A DNA stretch of 12,504 nucleotides from JBGZFC01 sp041846575 (GTDB lineage Bacteria; Bacteroidota; Bacteroidia; Bacteroidales; Dysgonomonadaceae), in assembly GCA_041846575.1 (NCBI GenBank), contig JBGZFC010000102.1, forward strand, positions 1-12,504. The letters are read 5' to 3'. How positions within the stretch are numbered: the stretch's first letter is position 1; every line of letters begins with the position of its first letter. Made by a program: the position numbers and the translations under genes. The notes beneath the pieces were generated by a model. The model ran no database searches. It was not told the origin of the DNA and was given only the letters and a program-made list of their open reading frames with translations. Shown piece by piece: positions 1 to 6,458 of this stretch.

Positions 1-251
1 AAATACATCATTCTTATTATGTTGTAAGTGCCCCTCGTTTGAAAGGTAAAAACAACCAAGAATTCGAAACCGAACTCAACACCAAGTTGTAAGTGCCCCT
101 CGTTTGAAAGGTAAAAACAACATTCGTAGCAAATACATCATTCTTATTATGTTGTAAGTGCCCCTCGTTTGAAAGGTAAAAACAACCAAGAATTCGAAAC
201 CGAACTCAACACCAAGTTGTAAGTGCCCCTCGTTTGAAAGGTAAAAACAAC
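1..251. repeat. Tandem duplication of a two-spacer CRISPR block (130-bp period)
   Basis: Bases 1-121 are identical to 131-251. Spacer 57-85 equals spacer 187-215, and the partial spacer 1-20 equals the last 20 bases of spacer 122-150. The unit is spacer-repeat-spacer-repeat, 130 bp long. The duplication may continue left of the window edge. Recombination between identical repeats is the simplest origin. Confidence 0.95.
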
Positions 252-448
252 GGTAGAAGCATGGACACGGTGGGAGCAAGGGTTGTAAGTGCCCCTCGTT
301 TGAAAGGTAAAAACAACTGTTTTTCCTGCCTCTAATCTCACTCGCGTGTTGTAAGTGCCCCTCGTTTGAAAGGTAAAAACAACGATTGTGTGTTACTCGG
401 TGTAGCCCCTATGTTGTAAGTGCCCCTCGTTTGAAAGGTAAAAACAAC
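1..448 (+). CRISPR. CRISPR array, right-hand end, 7 repeats; repeat resembles type VI-B (Cas13b)
   Basis: Seven identical 36-bp repeats start at 21, 86, 151, 216, 282, 348 and 413. Each begins GTTGTAAGTG, ends TAAAAACAAC and has the core CCCCTCGTTTGAAAGG. Six complete spacers of 29 or 30 bp separate them (57-85, 122-150, 187-215, 252-281, 318-347, 384-412), and a 20-bp partial spacer lies at 1-20. The repeat ends pair (GTTGT with ACAAC), and TGCC pairs with GGTA around an inner TC/GA and GTTT loop. A 36-nt GTTG...CAAC repeat with a C/T-rich arm, a TTTGA-type loop and a GGGTA-like arm, plus ~30-bp spacers, is what I recall for Cas13b arrays of Bergeyella and Porphyromonas. By that comparison the crRNA would be read on the plus strand. 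The subtype and strand are inferred; no cas gene is in the window. All repeats are intact, so repeat decay gives no polarity. Confidence 0.97.
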
Positions 449-457
449 GTCCCCAGT

Positions 458-488
458 GGCGCAAGTTTAACGAAGTGTAACTTGTGCC
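458..488. repeat. REP-like palindrome just after the last CRISPR repeat
   Basis: GGCGCAAGTT (458-467) pairs with AACTTGTGCC (479-488), with one G-T wobble and an 11-base loop. It begins 10 bases after the last CRISPR repeat. A related imperfect palindrome, GCACAAGTTT ... CAAACTTGCG, lies at 701-730. Two copies of the same core suggest a dispersed palindromic repeat. Neither is followed by a T-run, so a terminator role is less likely. Confidence 0.45.
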
Positions 489-857
489 CGAAACAACGGC
501 AAAGAAGAGCCAAGATTTTTAGACAAAGGACAAAAAGCCGAAAAGAGTAAAGACAGAAAGAAATCACGAGTTACGATTTTAGATTCACGAGTTTTACAGT
601 TGACAACAAGTAAACCTTGAACTTCGAACTTTAAATTTTTCATTTTTCACTTTTCGTTTTTCGTTTAAAAAGCCAACGGCTAATAGCCAATAGCACAACG
701 GCACAAGTTTCCGCTCTGCTCAAACTTGCGATAAACAGAGAAAAGCCAGTTCTTAGTTCCATAAAGATTTAATGGAAGATTTAGATGGAGCTAAAATTAA
801 ACAAGAGGCTTTATAAAAACACAACCTCTCAGAGCTGAAAGACTTATAGGTTAAAAT

Positions 858-887
858 ATTAGAGACGTGGCAAGCCACGTCTCTAAT
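858..887 (-). terminator. Rho-independent terminator downstream of cydB
   Basis: A perfect 14-bp inverted repeat: ATTAGAGACGTGGC (858-871) pairs with 874-887 across a 2-base AA centre. In practice this would be a shorter stem with a CAAG loop. On the minus strand it lies about 20 bases past the cydB stop and runs into an AT-rich tract (AATATTTT). A T-rich tract also follows on the plus strand, so it could work in both directions and isolate the cyd operon from the array side. Confidence 0.8.
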
Positions 888-906
888 TGTTTTGTATGTT
901 AAAAAA

Positions 907-2061
907 TCAATACGTGTGCCCGTCCGTATTCAAATCGTCCAACCCGAGTTTCTTTTTCTCCAATGCACGCCAAGCATAAAAAATATAACCCAAAACAAAC
1001 GGTACCAACAACGATACTATTGACATTACAAAAAGAGTGTAGTAGCTTGATGAAGCATTTCTTATTGTGAGCGAGCTTTGCAAATCTACATAAGAGGGAT
1101 AGAAAGAAGTGTTGTTATAACCTGCAACCAATAACAACATAGTTACCGTTAATACGGTTCCAACACCTGCAAACCAGATACCTTTATCGAATTTAGTTTT
1201 TAAAACAGTAGTAAAAACTCCATATAGTACAAGTAAAACTCCAATCAGAAAGATTACCAATACTACAGGCATAGCCAAAAAATTGTTCAAATATTTCATG
1301 CTCTCCATGCTAACCACTTTGGTTGCAGGATCTGCGGAAAAGCCATCGGAAACTAGTGTCCATATTAGAAAAGCGAGAAAGAAAACAACAAACGGAACAC
1401 CATTATAAAGCGTATGTTTGCGTGCACGTTCTACCAACACATCGTGATCGAGTCTGTTCACGAAATAGAGCGACGCCAATGTACGAGCCAAAAACAGGAC
1501 TGCCAAACCAAGACACCAGTTTCTGAAATTGAAAAGTGCCTCCAATCCGTGCAACGGATTTTGCCATTGACTTATAACAAAACCGGTTGTACCTAATCCT
1601 GCGATATTGCCTTTATTCATTGTAAATTCAGAGCCGGTAAAAAAGGTGGCAACTGCTACTCCCAACACAAAAGTAGCTACCAAGCCGTTTGTAAGTAGAA
1701 AAGCACGATATGTGTTAGCACCAAATACGTTACCCGGCTTTGAATGAAACTCGTAAGATACAGCTTGTAATACAAAGGGGAACAACAAAAGCATCCAAAC
1801 CCAATATGCTCCGCCGAAACTGGTTGAATAGAATAGCGGAAACGATGCAAAAAATGCTCCTCCAAACGTTACTAATGTGGTAAATGTATATTCCCATTTA
1901 CGTCCAAGTGCGTTTATAACAAGTCTTTTTTCTTCTTCGGTTTTACTTAGAGTGAAAATCATAGATTGTCCGCCTTGTACAAAAAGCAGGAATACCAACA
2001 GCCCGCCCAAAAGCGATATTATAAACCACCAATAATTCTGTAGAAATTCGTATGTAAACAT
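907..2061 (-). CDS. cydB: Cytochrome bd ubiquinol oxidase subunit II (CydB)
   Basis: This 384-residue, strongly hydrophobic inner-membrane protein pairs with CydA in the bd-type oxidase, which reduces O2 to water using quinol and works at low oxygen. The N-terminal pattern fits CydB: a hydrophobic helix at about 10-28, then a conserved short loop, an ALGRKWE segment (Trp56) and a GGAFFASFP stretch. As I recall the E. coli protein, its loop reads VTDGFDMG, with Asp26 and Asp29. Here the matching stretch is FVQGGQSM, with Gln at both sites, and Glu57 replaces the Asp after the conserved Trp. I take these as lineage features of Bacteroidota CydB, not damage. The gene follows cydA by 32 bases, so the two are co-transcribed. 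It ends in TGA, which shows TGA is a stop in this genome. A strong hairpin follows. Confidence 0.95.
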   Translation of the reverse strand: MFTYEFLQNYWWFIISLLGGLLVFLLFVQGGQSMIFTLSKTEEEKRLVINALGRKWEYTFTTLVTFGGAFFASFPLFYSTSFGGAYWVWMLLLFPFVLQAVSYEFHSKPGNVFGANTYRAFLLTNGLVATFVLGVAVATFFTGSEFTMNKGNIAGLGTTGFVISQWQNPLHGLEALFNFRNWCLGLAVLFLARTLASLYFVNRLDHDVLVERARKHTLYNGVPFVVFFLAFLIWTLVSDGFSADPATKVVSMESMKYLNNFLAMPVVLVIFLIGVLLVLYGVFTTVLKTKFDKGIWFAGVGTVLTVTMLLLVAGYNNTSFYPSYVDLQSSLTIRNASSSYYTLFVMSIVSLLVPFVLGYIFYAWRALEKKKLGLDDLNTDGHTY

Positions 2062-2093
2062 ATTATTTTTGTTTTTTTAACATTAGACTTAAA

Positions 2094-3662
2094 TTAGTTA
2101 GATAACTCTGTATTATCAATCATTTCAGGACCTTTATTTATTGCTTTTACCATAATAGCAACTTCAGCTATAAGTAAAACGGTAAACATCAGTGCAAATA
2201 TTACGAAAGTAGCGATAATATTACCCGCCTCAACGTGCGATGTTGCAACTTCCAAAGGCAACACATCCTGTATAGTCCACGGCTGACGTCCCAACTCGGC
2301 AACAAGCCAACCCATTTGTCCGGCTATGTATGAAAGAGGAATACTCCACAATGCTATATACAGAAACCAAGCTGTTTTGTGAATCTGTTTTCTGTAAATA
2401 AAGTAGAGCGACAACGCGAAAAACATAATAAAGTACATACCTATAATAACCATTATGCGGAAACTGTAAAATGTAAGCGGTATATTCGGAATCAAATCTT
2501 CGGCACTGTCTAAATATCCATATCCGAAGTGAGCATAATTTTCACGCAACAACTGTTTGTGAATAGCTGCATCTGCATCCCTACCCTCTTGTTTTGCCAC
2601 CTGATAATCGGCAAGTGCCTGTATCGCTATCTTACCGCGAGCTTGTCTCTCATGAAACGGGAGGGCTATTGTGCCATCAGGTAAGGTGTAACCTCCGTCA
2701 ATAACATCTTTTATCCCGGGTACAAAAGCATTTAGATTATTATAACCCAAAAGTGAGAGCATTTTGGGCAATTCTATTTTAAAGATAAATGGATCCGTAT
2801 TGTCGTTATATGACTTTTTAGCAGGGTTAAGCATACCCACAGCAATAAGTCCGGCTCCTGTTTCTCCTTCATAAAAGCCCTCCATTGCCGCCAGTTTCAT
2901 AGGTTGTTTTTGTGCTACTTCGTAAGCAGAACCGTGTCCTGTAGCAAGAAGCAAAAGAAATGAGAGCAACCCGAAAATAGTTCCCAATTTTATACTTTTA
3001 AGGGCAATATCGGTATGTCTTTTTTTCAACAGGTACCAAGCCGATACACCAACTACAAACGATGCAGCAATTCCCCATCCCGACATCACGGCATGAAAAA
3101 ACTTGTTTACGGCAACCGGAGAAAAAGCAACAGCCCGGAAATCAACCATTTCATTACGAACCGTATCGGGGTTAAACTCCATACCTGCCGGAAACTGCAT
3201 CCAAGCATTTGCCACCAAAATCCAAAATGCCGAAAGCGTTGCACCCAAAGCAGTTAGCCAAGTAGAAGCCAAGTGCATTTTTTTATTAACCCTATTCCAT
3301 CCGAAAAACATAATAGATATAAAAGTTGCTTCCAAAAAGAAAGCCACAATACCCTCAACGGCAAGTGGTGCACCAAATATATCTCCTACAAACCAGCTGT
3401 AATTCGACCAATTTGTTCCGAATTGAAACTCCATAATAATTCCGGTTGCTACACCAATAGCAAAGTTGATACCAAAAATTTTTTGCCAAAACTTCGCGGT
3501 TTGTTTCCACGATTCTGAACCGGTTTTCACATATATGGTTTCCATTATCGACATAATGACTCCTAAGCCAAGTGTAAGGGGTACAAAAATCCAATGGTAA
3601 CCAGCCGTAAGTGCGAACTGAGCCCTTGCCCAATCTACGGCAGAAAGTGCTAATAAGTCCAT
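2094..3662 (-). CDS. cydA: Cytochrome bd ubiquinol oxidase subunit I (CydA)
   Basis: This is the haem-bearing, quinol-oxidising subunit of the bd oxidase: 522 residues with many membrane helices. Visible hallmarks, matched to E. coli from memory, are His23 in AGYHWIFVP (haem d/b595 region, E. coli His19), Glu103 and Glu111 (E. coli 99 and 107), His190 (E. coli His186) and Met404 in SFRIMVI (E. coli Met393); the last two ligate haem b558. The quinol-binding Q-loop starts with KQPMKLAAMEG at 252-262, and the signature GWLVAELGRQPW is at 451-462. The Q-loop between 250 and 395 holds the charged, soluble segment expected. All key residues are present, so the enzyme should be active. No cydX-like or DUF4492 small gene fits in the 92 bases upstream. 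DUF3467 lies there instead. Confidence 0.97.
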   Translation of the reverse strand: MDLLALSAVDWARAQFALTAGYHWIFVPLTLGLGVIMSIMETIYVKTGSESWKQTAKFWQKIFGINFAIGVATGIIMEFQFGTNWSNYSWFVGDIFGAPLAVEGIVAFFLEATFISIMFFGWNRVNKKMHLASTWLTALGATLSAFWILVANAWMQFPAGMEFNPDTVRNEMVDFRAVAFSPVAVNKFFHAVMSGWGIAASFVVGVSAWYLLKKRHTDIALKSIKLGTIFGLLSFLLLLATGHGSAYEVAQKQPMKLAAMEGFYEGETGAGLIAVGMLNPAKKSYNDNTDPFIFKIELPKMLSLLGYNNLNAFVPGIKDVIDGGYTLPDGTIALPFHERQARGKIAIQALADYQVAKQEGRDADAAIHKQLLRENYAHFGYGYLDSAEDLIPNIPLTFYSFRIMVIIGMYFIMFFALSLYFIYRKQIHKTAWFLYIALWSIPLSYIAGQMGWLVAELGRQPWTIQDVLPLEVATSHVEAGNIIATFVIFALMFTVLLIAEVAIMVKAINKGPEMIDNTELSN

Positions 3663-3724
3663 AAGTTAAAATTGCTGTTTTAAAATGTTATATAAAAATT
3701 TGAATGAATATATTATATATGGCT

Positions 3725-3756
3725 AACTAACTGTTTTACAACCCAAAACAGTAGTT
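3725..3756 (-). other. Hairpin overlapping the DUF3467 stop codon
   Basis: ACTGTTTT (3730-3737) pairs with AAAACAGT (3745-3752). The stem is extended by AACT/AGTT (3725-3728 with 3753-3756) past one bulged A. The hairpin sits at the DUF3467/cydA junction on the minus strand. No T-run follows, so it may be an attenuator or an mRNA-processing or stability element. The function is unknown. Confidence 0.4.
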
Positions 3757-4072
3757 ATGCCTGCCCCATTCCACCAATAGGAGGCACAAAACCCGAATTT
3801 TCGTTGCTAAGACGAATCTGTCCGTTTACATTCTCAAATTTATTGATATTCTCTTGCAATGCAAGCAGCAAACGTTTGGCATGTTCGGGAGTTAATATTA
3901 TACGCGATTTTACTTTTGCTTTTGGTGATCCCGGAACGATTCTAACAAAATCAACAACAAACTCTGATGATGAGTGTGCTATAATCGTAAGATTTGAATA
4001 AGTTCCTTGAGCTATTTCGTCTGAAAGCTCTATTTGAATTTGATTTTTCTTATTAATGTTGTCCATTGTCAT
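3755..4072 (-). CDS. DUF3467 domain protein
   Basis: A 105-residue soluble protein without signal peptide or membrane helix. The family pattern is clear: an N-terminal strand rich in I/E (QIQIELSDEIAQG), then YSNLTIIAHSSSEFVVDFVRIVPG, a PKAKVKSRIILTPEHAKRLL segment and a helix ending near residue 80. The tail is Gly/Pro-rich (PPIGGMGQA). The biochemical role of DUF3467 is not known to me. The start may be Met1 (4072) or Met3 (4066); both follow closely on the promoter proposed at 4101-4131. It is the first gene upstream of cydA on the same strand, with a 92-base gap holding a hairpin, so co-transcription with cydAB is possible but not shown. Confidence 0.85.
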   Translation of the reverse strand: MTMDNINKKNQIQIELSDEIAQGTYSNLTIIAHSSSEFVVDFVRIVPGSPKAKVKSRIILTPEHAKRLLLALQENINKFENVNGQIRLSNENSGFVPPIGGMGQA

Positions 4073-4100
4073 TTATCAAAATAATTATTAAACTTCTTAA

Positions 4101-4131
4101 CAAAGTAATACATTTTTTTTCTTACGACAAA
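4101..4131 (-). promoter_or_regulatory. Candidate Bacteroidota promoter for the DUF3467 gene
   Basis: On the minus strand TTTG (4131-4128), 19 bases, then TTACTTTG (4108-4101), against the Bacteroidota pattern TTTG-N19-21-TAnnTTTG. One position of the -7 box deviates. Transcription would start near 4094, about 20-30 bases before the start codon. Just upstream is a perfect tandem 12-mer CGACAAAAAAAA at 4125-4136 and 4137-4148, which overlaps the -33 box. Confidence 0.4.
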
Positions 4132-4192
4132 AAAAACGACAAAAAAAATAGCATTAGTCTATTTTCAAACATTTATTGTACGACTAAAATAG

Positions 4193-4229
4193 AAAAGGGC
4201 TGCCTCAGAACGAAACAGCTCTTTTTTTT
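4193..4229. terminator. Rho-independent terminator, probably bidirectional
   Basis: AAAAGGGCTG (4193-4202) pairs with CAGCTCTTTT (4216-4225), with one G-T wobble and a 13-base loop. On the plus strand an 8-base T-run (4222-4229) follows. Read on the minus strand the stem exits into CTTTTCTATTTT. It could end transcripts of the sigma/outer-membrane operon (minus) before DUF3467. The plus-strand T-run is the better one, although no plus-strand gene precedes it. Confidence 0.6.
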
Positions 4230-4320
4230 ATATCTCGCAGCGAAATGATTTTTTACTTACCGATTCTTTTCTACCTCTTTGTCCTATGGTTCAAGACAAT
4301 AAACAGACAACCCTTGCAGT

Positions 4321-4410
4321 TTTTTTGCTTTTGCCTTCATTTGGTTCTTTGTAGCGAAATTTTACGGTAAGCAACTCTTTTGAATTGGTAGGTTTAGGCA
4401 TTGAAACGTC
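4321..4410 (-). pseudogene. Possible fragment of a VWA/DUF3520 (YfbK-like) protein C-terminus
   Basis: A minus-strand frame open from 4530 to 4291 contains, at 4410-4321, DVSMPKPTNS followed by KELLTVKFRYKEPNEGKSKK. The ELLTVK-RYK-P pattern resembles the C-terminal DUF3520 segment of YfbK-like von Willebrand factor A proteins, as I recall them. The residues before it (MRIITAMCFRQKLKYQ) and after it (ARVVCLLS) do not look like that family. There is no room for the rest of such a gene before the outer-membrane gene ends at 4555. I read it as a relic of about 30 codons, or a chance resemblance. The 79-codon open frame itself is not a convincing gene. Confidence 0.3.
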
Positions 4411-4554
4411 GTTTTTGTTTTGCTGATATTTCAATTTTTGCCGAAAGCACATTGCGGTTATAATCCGCATTTTTGCATACAATAAGAATATAGAGCATTT
4501 TGGATTAAAAGCGTTTTTCTCTATATTCATTAAAAAAAGGTGTAAACATCAATC

Positions 4555-5463
4555 TTATATCTTCAACCCAACTGAAAATGTTTGCATATCGGGACCTTTA
4601 CTGTTTTTGAAGAGTTTTGTAGGTGTATATTTACCATAAACCGCTATATATCTCCAGCCAACCTGCAAAACACAACTTACAGAGAATGGATTGACATTAT
4701 AATCCTTACCTTTTATCTCGGTAATTTTCTTGTCAAATTCATCTTTATATTTCACTTTGTGCGATGAAAAAGTATTAACACCTATAAGCAAGCCTCCCAT
4801 TATATGAAACTTATTATTGCCAAGCGGATGATACTCCAAATAAACGGGGAAATTAATATCAAATATTCTTAATCTTGAAAAAGAGTAATTAACTCCTTCC
4901 GGTGCAGATTCTACAACCGTAATACCATCAATATTTGCAAGATGTGTATTATTACCAAGATTAATATTTCGCCAAGTCATTCCTAACCCTGTGGTCAGCC
5001 CAAAATACTGATTTACAATGGGTAATGTATAACCAAAAGGATTAAAGGCAAATTCTTGGGAAAAAGTTGTCTTCATTCCGTTTACATCATTAAAATCTGT
5101 AAAACCTTGATGCGTATATATAATTCCGAAATTCGATCCTGAAAAATTTCCTCTCATTTTTGAATTTTTATTCCTCTTAATAAACGGGAAATCAAAATCC
5201 ATCTGTGACTCTACCGAATAGGTTTCATACGTCTGATCGTCAGCAAAGATTCCTTCGTACACACGTCTATATTCTGTTGTGTCCATCTTGTAGACCGTTA
5301 CTTTTACTTGTTCCAAACTGTCTGAAATTTCTATCTTTTTTTGATTAAAAAAGAGTGTAGTATCCTTTACTTCTGCATTTTGCGAAGAGAGCGAAAATGA
5401 AGTCAGCAAAACTACTGCGATAACTGCTATTTGTCTAATCGTCTTCATATTATTGTAATTCAA
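4555..5463 (-). CDS. Outer-membrane beta-barrel protein, last gene of the sigma operon
   Basis: 302 residues (or 297 if translation begins at Met6, 5448, which gives a cleaner MKTIRQ signal peptide). A hydrophobic stretch at about 10-24 ending SLSSQ looks like a signal peptide. The mature part opens with a charged segment containing KKIEISDSLEQVKVTVYKMD. It then shows alternating hydrophobic/polar strands and many Gly/Asn/Phe/Tyr turns (FGIIYTHQGF, YFGLTTGLGMTW, YLEYHPLGNNKFHIMGGLLIG, VGWRYIAVYGKYTP). It ends with an aromatic/hydrophobic strand, FSVGLKI. This is the layout of a Bacteroidota outer-membrane barrel of the PorT/OmpA-barrel kind. The substrate is unknown. It lies 35 bases after the preceding gene, and regulation by the sigma factor at the head of the operon is inferred. 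Confidence 0.75.
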   Translation of the reverse strand: MNYNNMKTIRQIAVIAVVLLTSFSLSSQNAEVKDTTLFFNQKKIEISDSLEQVKVTVYKMDTTEYRRVYEGIFADDQTYETYSVESQMDFDFPFIKRNKNSKMRGNFSGSNFGIIYTHQGFTDFNDVNGMKTTFSQEFAFNPFGYTLPIVNQYFGLTTGLGMTWRNINLGNNTHLANIDGITVVESAPEGVNYSFSRLRIFDINFPVYLEYHPLGNNKFHIMGGLLIGVNTFSSHKVKYKDEFDKKITEIKGKDYNVNPFSVSCVLQVGWRYIAVYGKYTPTKLFKNSKGPDMQTFSVGLKI

Positions 5464-5498
5464 TTTTGTATTTGTGTATAATTTTTGTATTTAATTTT

Positions 5499-5951
5499 CT
5501 ATTTCTTTTTCAAAATAAATTTCAAAATCTCCTCCGAGTCTTTTTCTGATTCAATATATATCAGTGTCGTTTTTTGTTCTGGCGATGTAGTTTCATTAAA
5601 CAAAACCAGACGGAAATATTTATTTCTTTTGGGCAGTTGAAGGTAAATGGAGCTTACAACTCCGTTTGAAACTACCTGTTTTACTTTTTTCGCACCTTTT
5701 TCATCGACTGCCAAACAACGGCGTGCAAAATCGGCAACCTCTTTGTCATCGGTTGTTACAATGCTTTTATAGTAGGTAAAGTCGTATCCTTTCAGCATCT
5801 CACGACTCATTTCCACCATTACCGAACCTTTTTGCCTGCCGTATCGCTCGAAAACCTTATTGATTTCCAAGTCGCTCTGTGCATTCAGATTGGCTGTAAA
5901 CCCAACTGTCAAAAGCAATGTAATAATTAAATATTTGCTCATATTATTCAT
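5499..5951 (-). CDS. Small secreted protein (DUF6108/DUF4252-like)
   Basis: 150 residues (147 if Met4, 5942, is used, giving MSKYLIITLL). An N-terminal signal peptide runs to about residue 24 (NLNA before Gln25), so the protein is exported, probably to the periplasm or envelope. The mature part begins SDLEINKVFERYGRQKGSVMVEMS and continues with YDFTYYKSIVTTDDKEVADFARRCLAVD, a Lys-rich stretch and a C-terminal strand-turn-strand LRLV/TLIYIES. This resembles small Bacteroidota proteins often found behind ECF sigma genes and annotated DUF6108 or DUF4252. The exact family is from memory and not certain. The function is unknown. It sits between the anti-sigma candidate (18-base gap) and the beta-barrel gene. 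Confidence 0.7.
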   Translation of the reverse strand: MNNMSKYLIITLLLTVGFTANLNAQSDLEINKVFERYGRQKGSVMVEMSREMLKGYDFTYYKSIVTTDDKEVADFARRCLAVDEKGAKKVKQVVSNGVVSSIYLQLPKRNKYFRLVLFNETTSPEQKTTLIYIESEKDSEEILKFILKKK

Positions 5952-5969
5952 AATTATTTTGTTTTCTTA

Positions 5970-6440
5970 TTAAAAATCTTCTCCTGCAAAAACGTCCAAT
6001 TGGCTATCTATCTCCTGACCTGACTGTATATTTTCCAATCCTTTTTCTACTTCATCCATTTCGGAAACCAAATTACCAACGGTTGTTTGTGCCAAAGCTA
6101 TAATCTCTTTTTTATCGGTAATCTTTTTGCCATCCACATAAGCATAACTTGTTGCTGAGGGCAAGTTAATAAACAAAATGCCAAAAAAAACTGCTGCCAC
6201 CGCTGCAACTGATGAGACCCATTTCAAAGCACCGGGTCTTAAATTCACGGATTTCTTCTTCTCATTTGCAAAATATCCGAAAATTGCCTTCTCAGCCTCA
6301 AACTTTGCAGGAACATTTTTTCCGGAAAGATATTTACGAAGCCGATTCTCTTCCGCTACCGAAGTTTCTCCCTCGTAATATTTTTCAATCAGTTTCTCAA
6401 CTTCCTGTAAAGAGATAATATTGCGTTTTAATATTCTCAT
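5970..6440 (-). CDS. Putative anti-sigma factor, single-pass membrane protein
   Basis: 156 residues. The N-terminal cytoplasmic half reads LIEKYYEGETSVAEENRLRKYL followed by PAKFEAEKAIFGYF. This is the pattern I associate with Bacteroidota anti-sigma-like proteins that bind ECF sigma factors. One membrane helix spans about 72-93 (LKWVSSVAAVAAVFFGILFI). The C-terminal third lies outside, with a short YVDGKKITDKKEIIALA segment and an acidic tail. It directly follows the sigma gene (18-base gap), the classical place for its antagonist. No zinc-binding HxxxCxxC motif is seen, so it is not a ZAS-type anti-sigma factor. It is shorter than FecR-type regulators and lacks their periplasmic domain. The role is inferred from position and topology. 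Confidence 0.7.
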   Translation of the reverse strand: MRILKRNIISLQEVEKLIEKYYEGETSVAEENRLRKYLSGKNVPAKFEAEKAIFGYFANEKKKSVNLRPGALKWVSSVAAVAAVFFGILFINLPSATSYAYVDGKKITDKKEIIALAQTTVGNLVSEMDEVEKGLENIQSGQEIDSQLDVFAGEDF

Positions 6441-6458
6441 TTTAACTATAAACTTAAA

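Larger units (their letters stand above)
449..906. other. Noncoding spacer between the CRISPR array and cydB
   Basis: I see no convincing gene in this stretch. It holds two imperfect palindromes built on the same CAAGTTT core (458-488 and about 701-730). There is a short direct repeat of CACGAGTT near 566 and 588, and a T-rich run of TTTTTC-like words at about 637-665. A strong hairpin at 858-887 serves the cyd operon. If the array is read on the plus strand, this is its trailer side and not the leader. Confidence 0.6.

Noticed and set aside
76..341. Minus-strand open frames of 64-67 codons across the CRISPR repeats
   Set aside because: They translate the repeat unit over and over (VFTFQTRGTYN, LFLPFKRGALTT). 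The frames are a by-product of a 36-bp repeat that lacks stops.
449..906. CRISPR leader to the right of the array
   Set aside because: The AT-rich tract near 600-670 is tempting, but the repeat orientation expected for VI-B puts the leader on the left, and no promoter box was seen pointing into the array.
1323..1865. Plus- and minus-strand open frames overlapping cydB
   Set aside because: They lie inside a clear cydB in other frames, with no family resemblance and no promoter or spacing support.
3015..3633. Open frames overlapping cydA in other frames
   Set aside because: They are shadow frames of a well-supported 522-residue CydA and have odd Cys/Ser/Asn-rich compositions.
4066..4248. Plus-strand 60-codon frame across the DUF3467 promoter region
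   Set aside because: The sequence is Lys/Asn/Phe-rich low complexity from A/T runs and runs through the terminator hairpin at 4193-4229.
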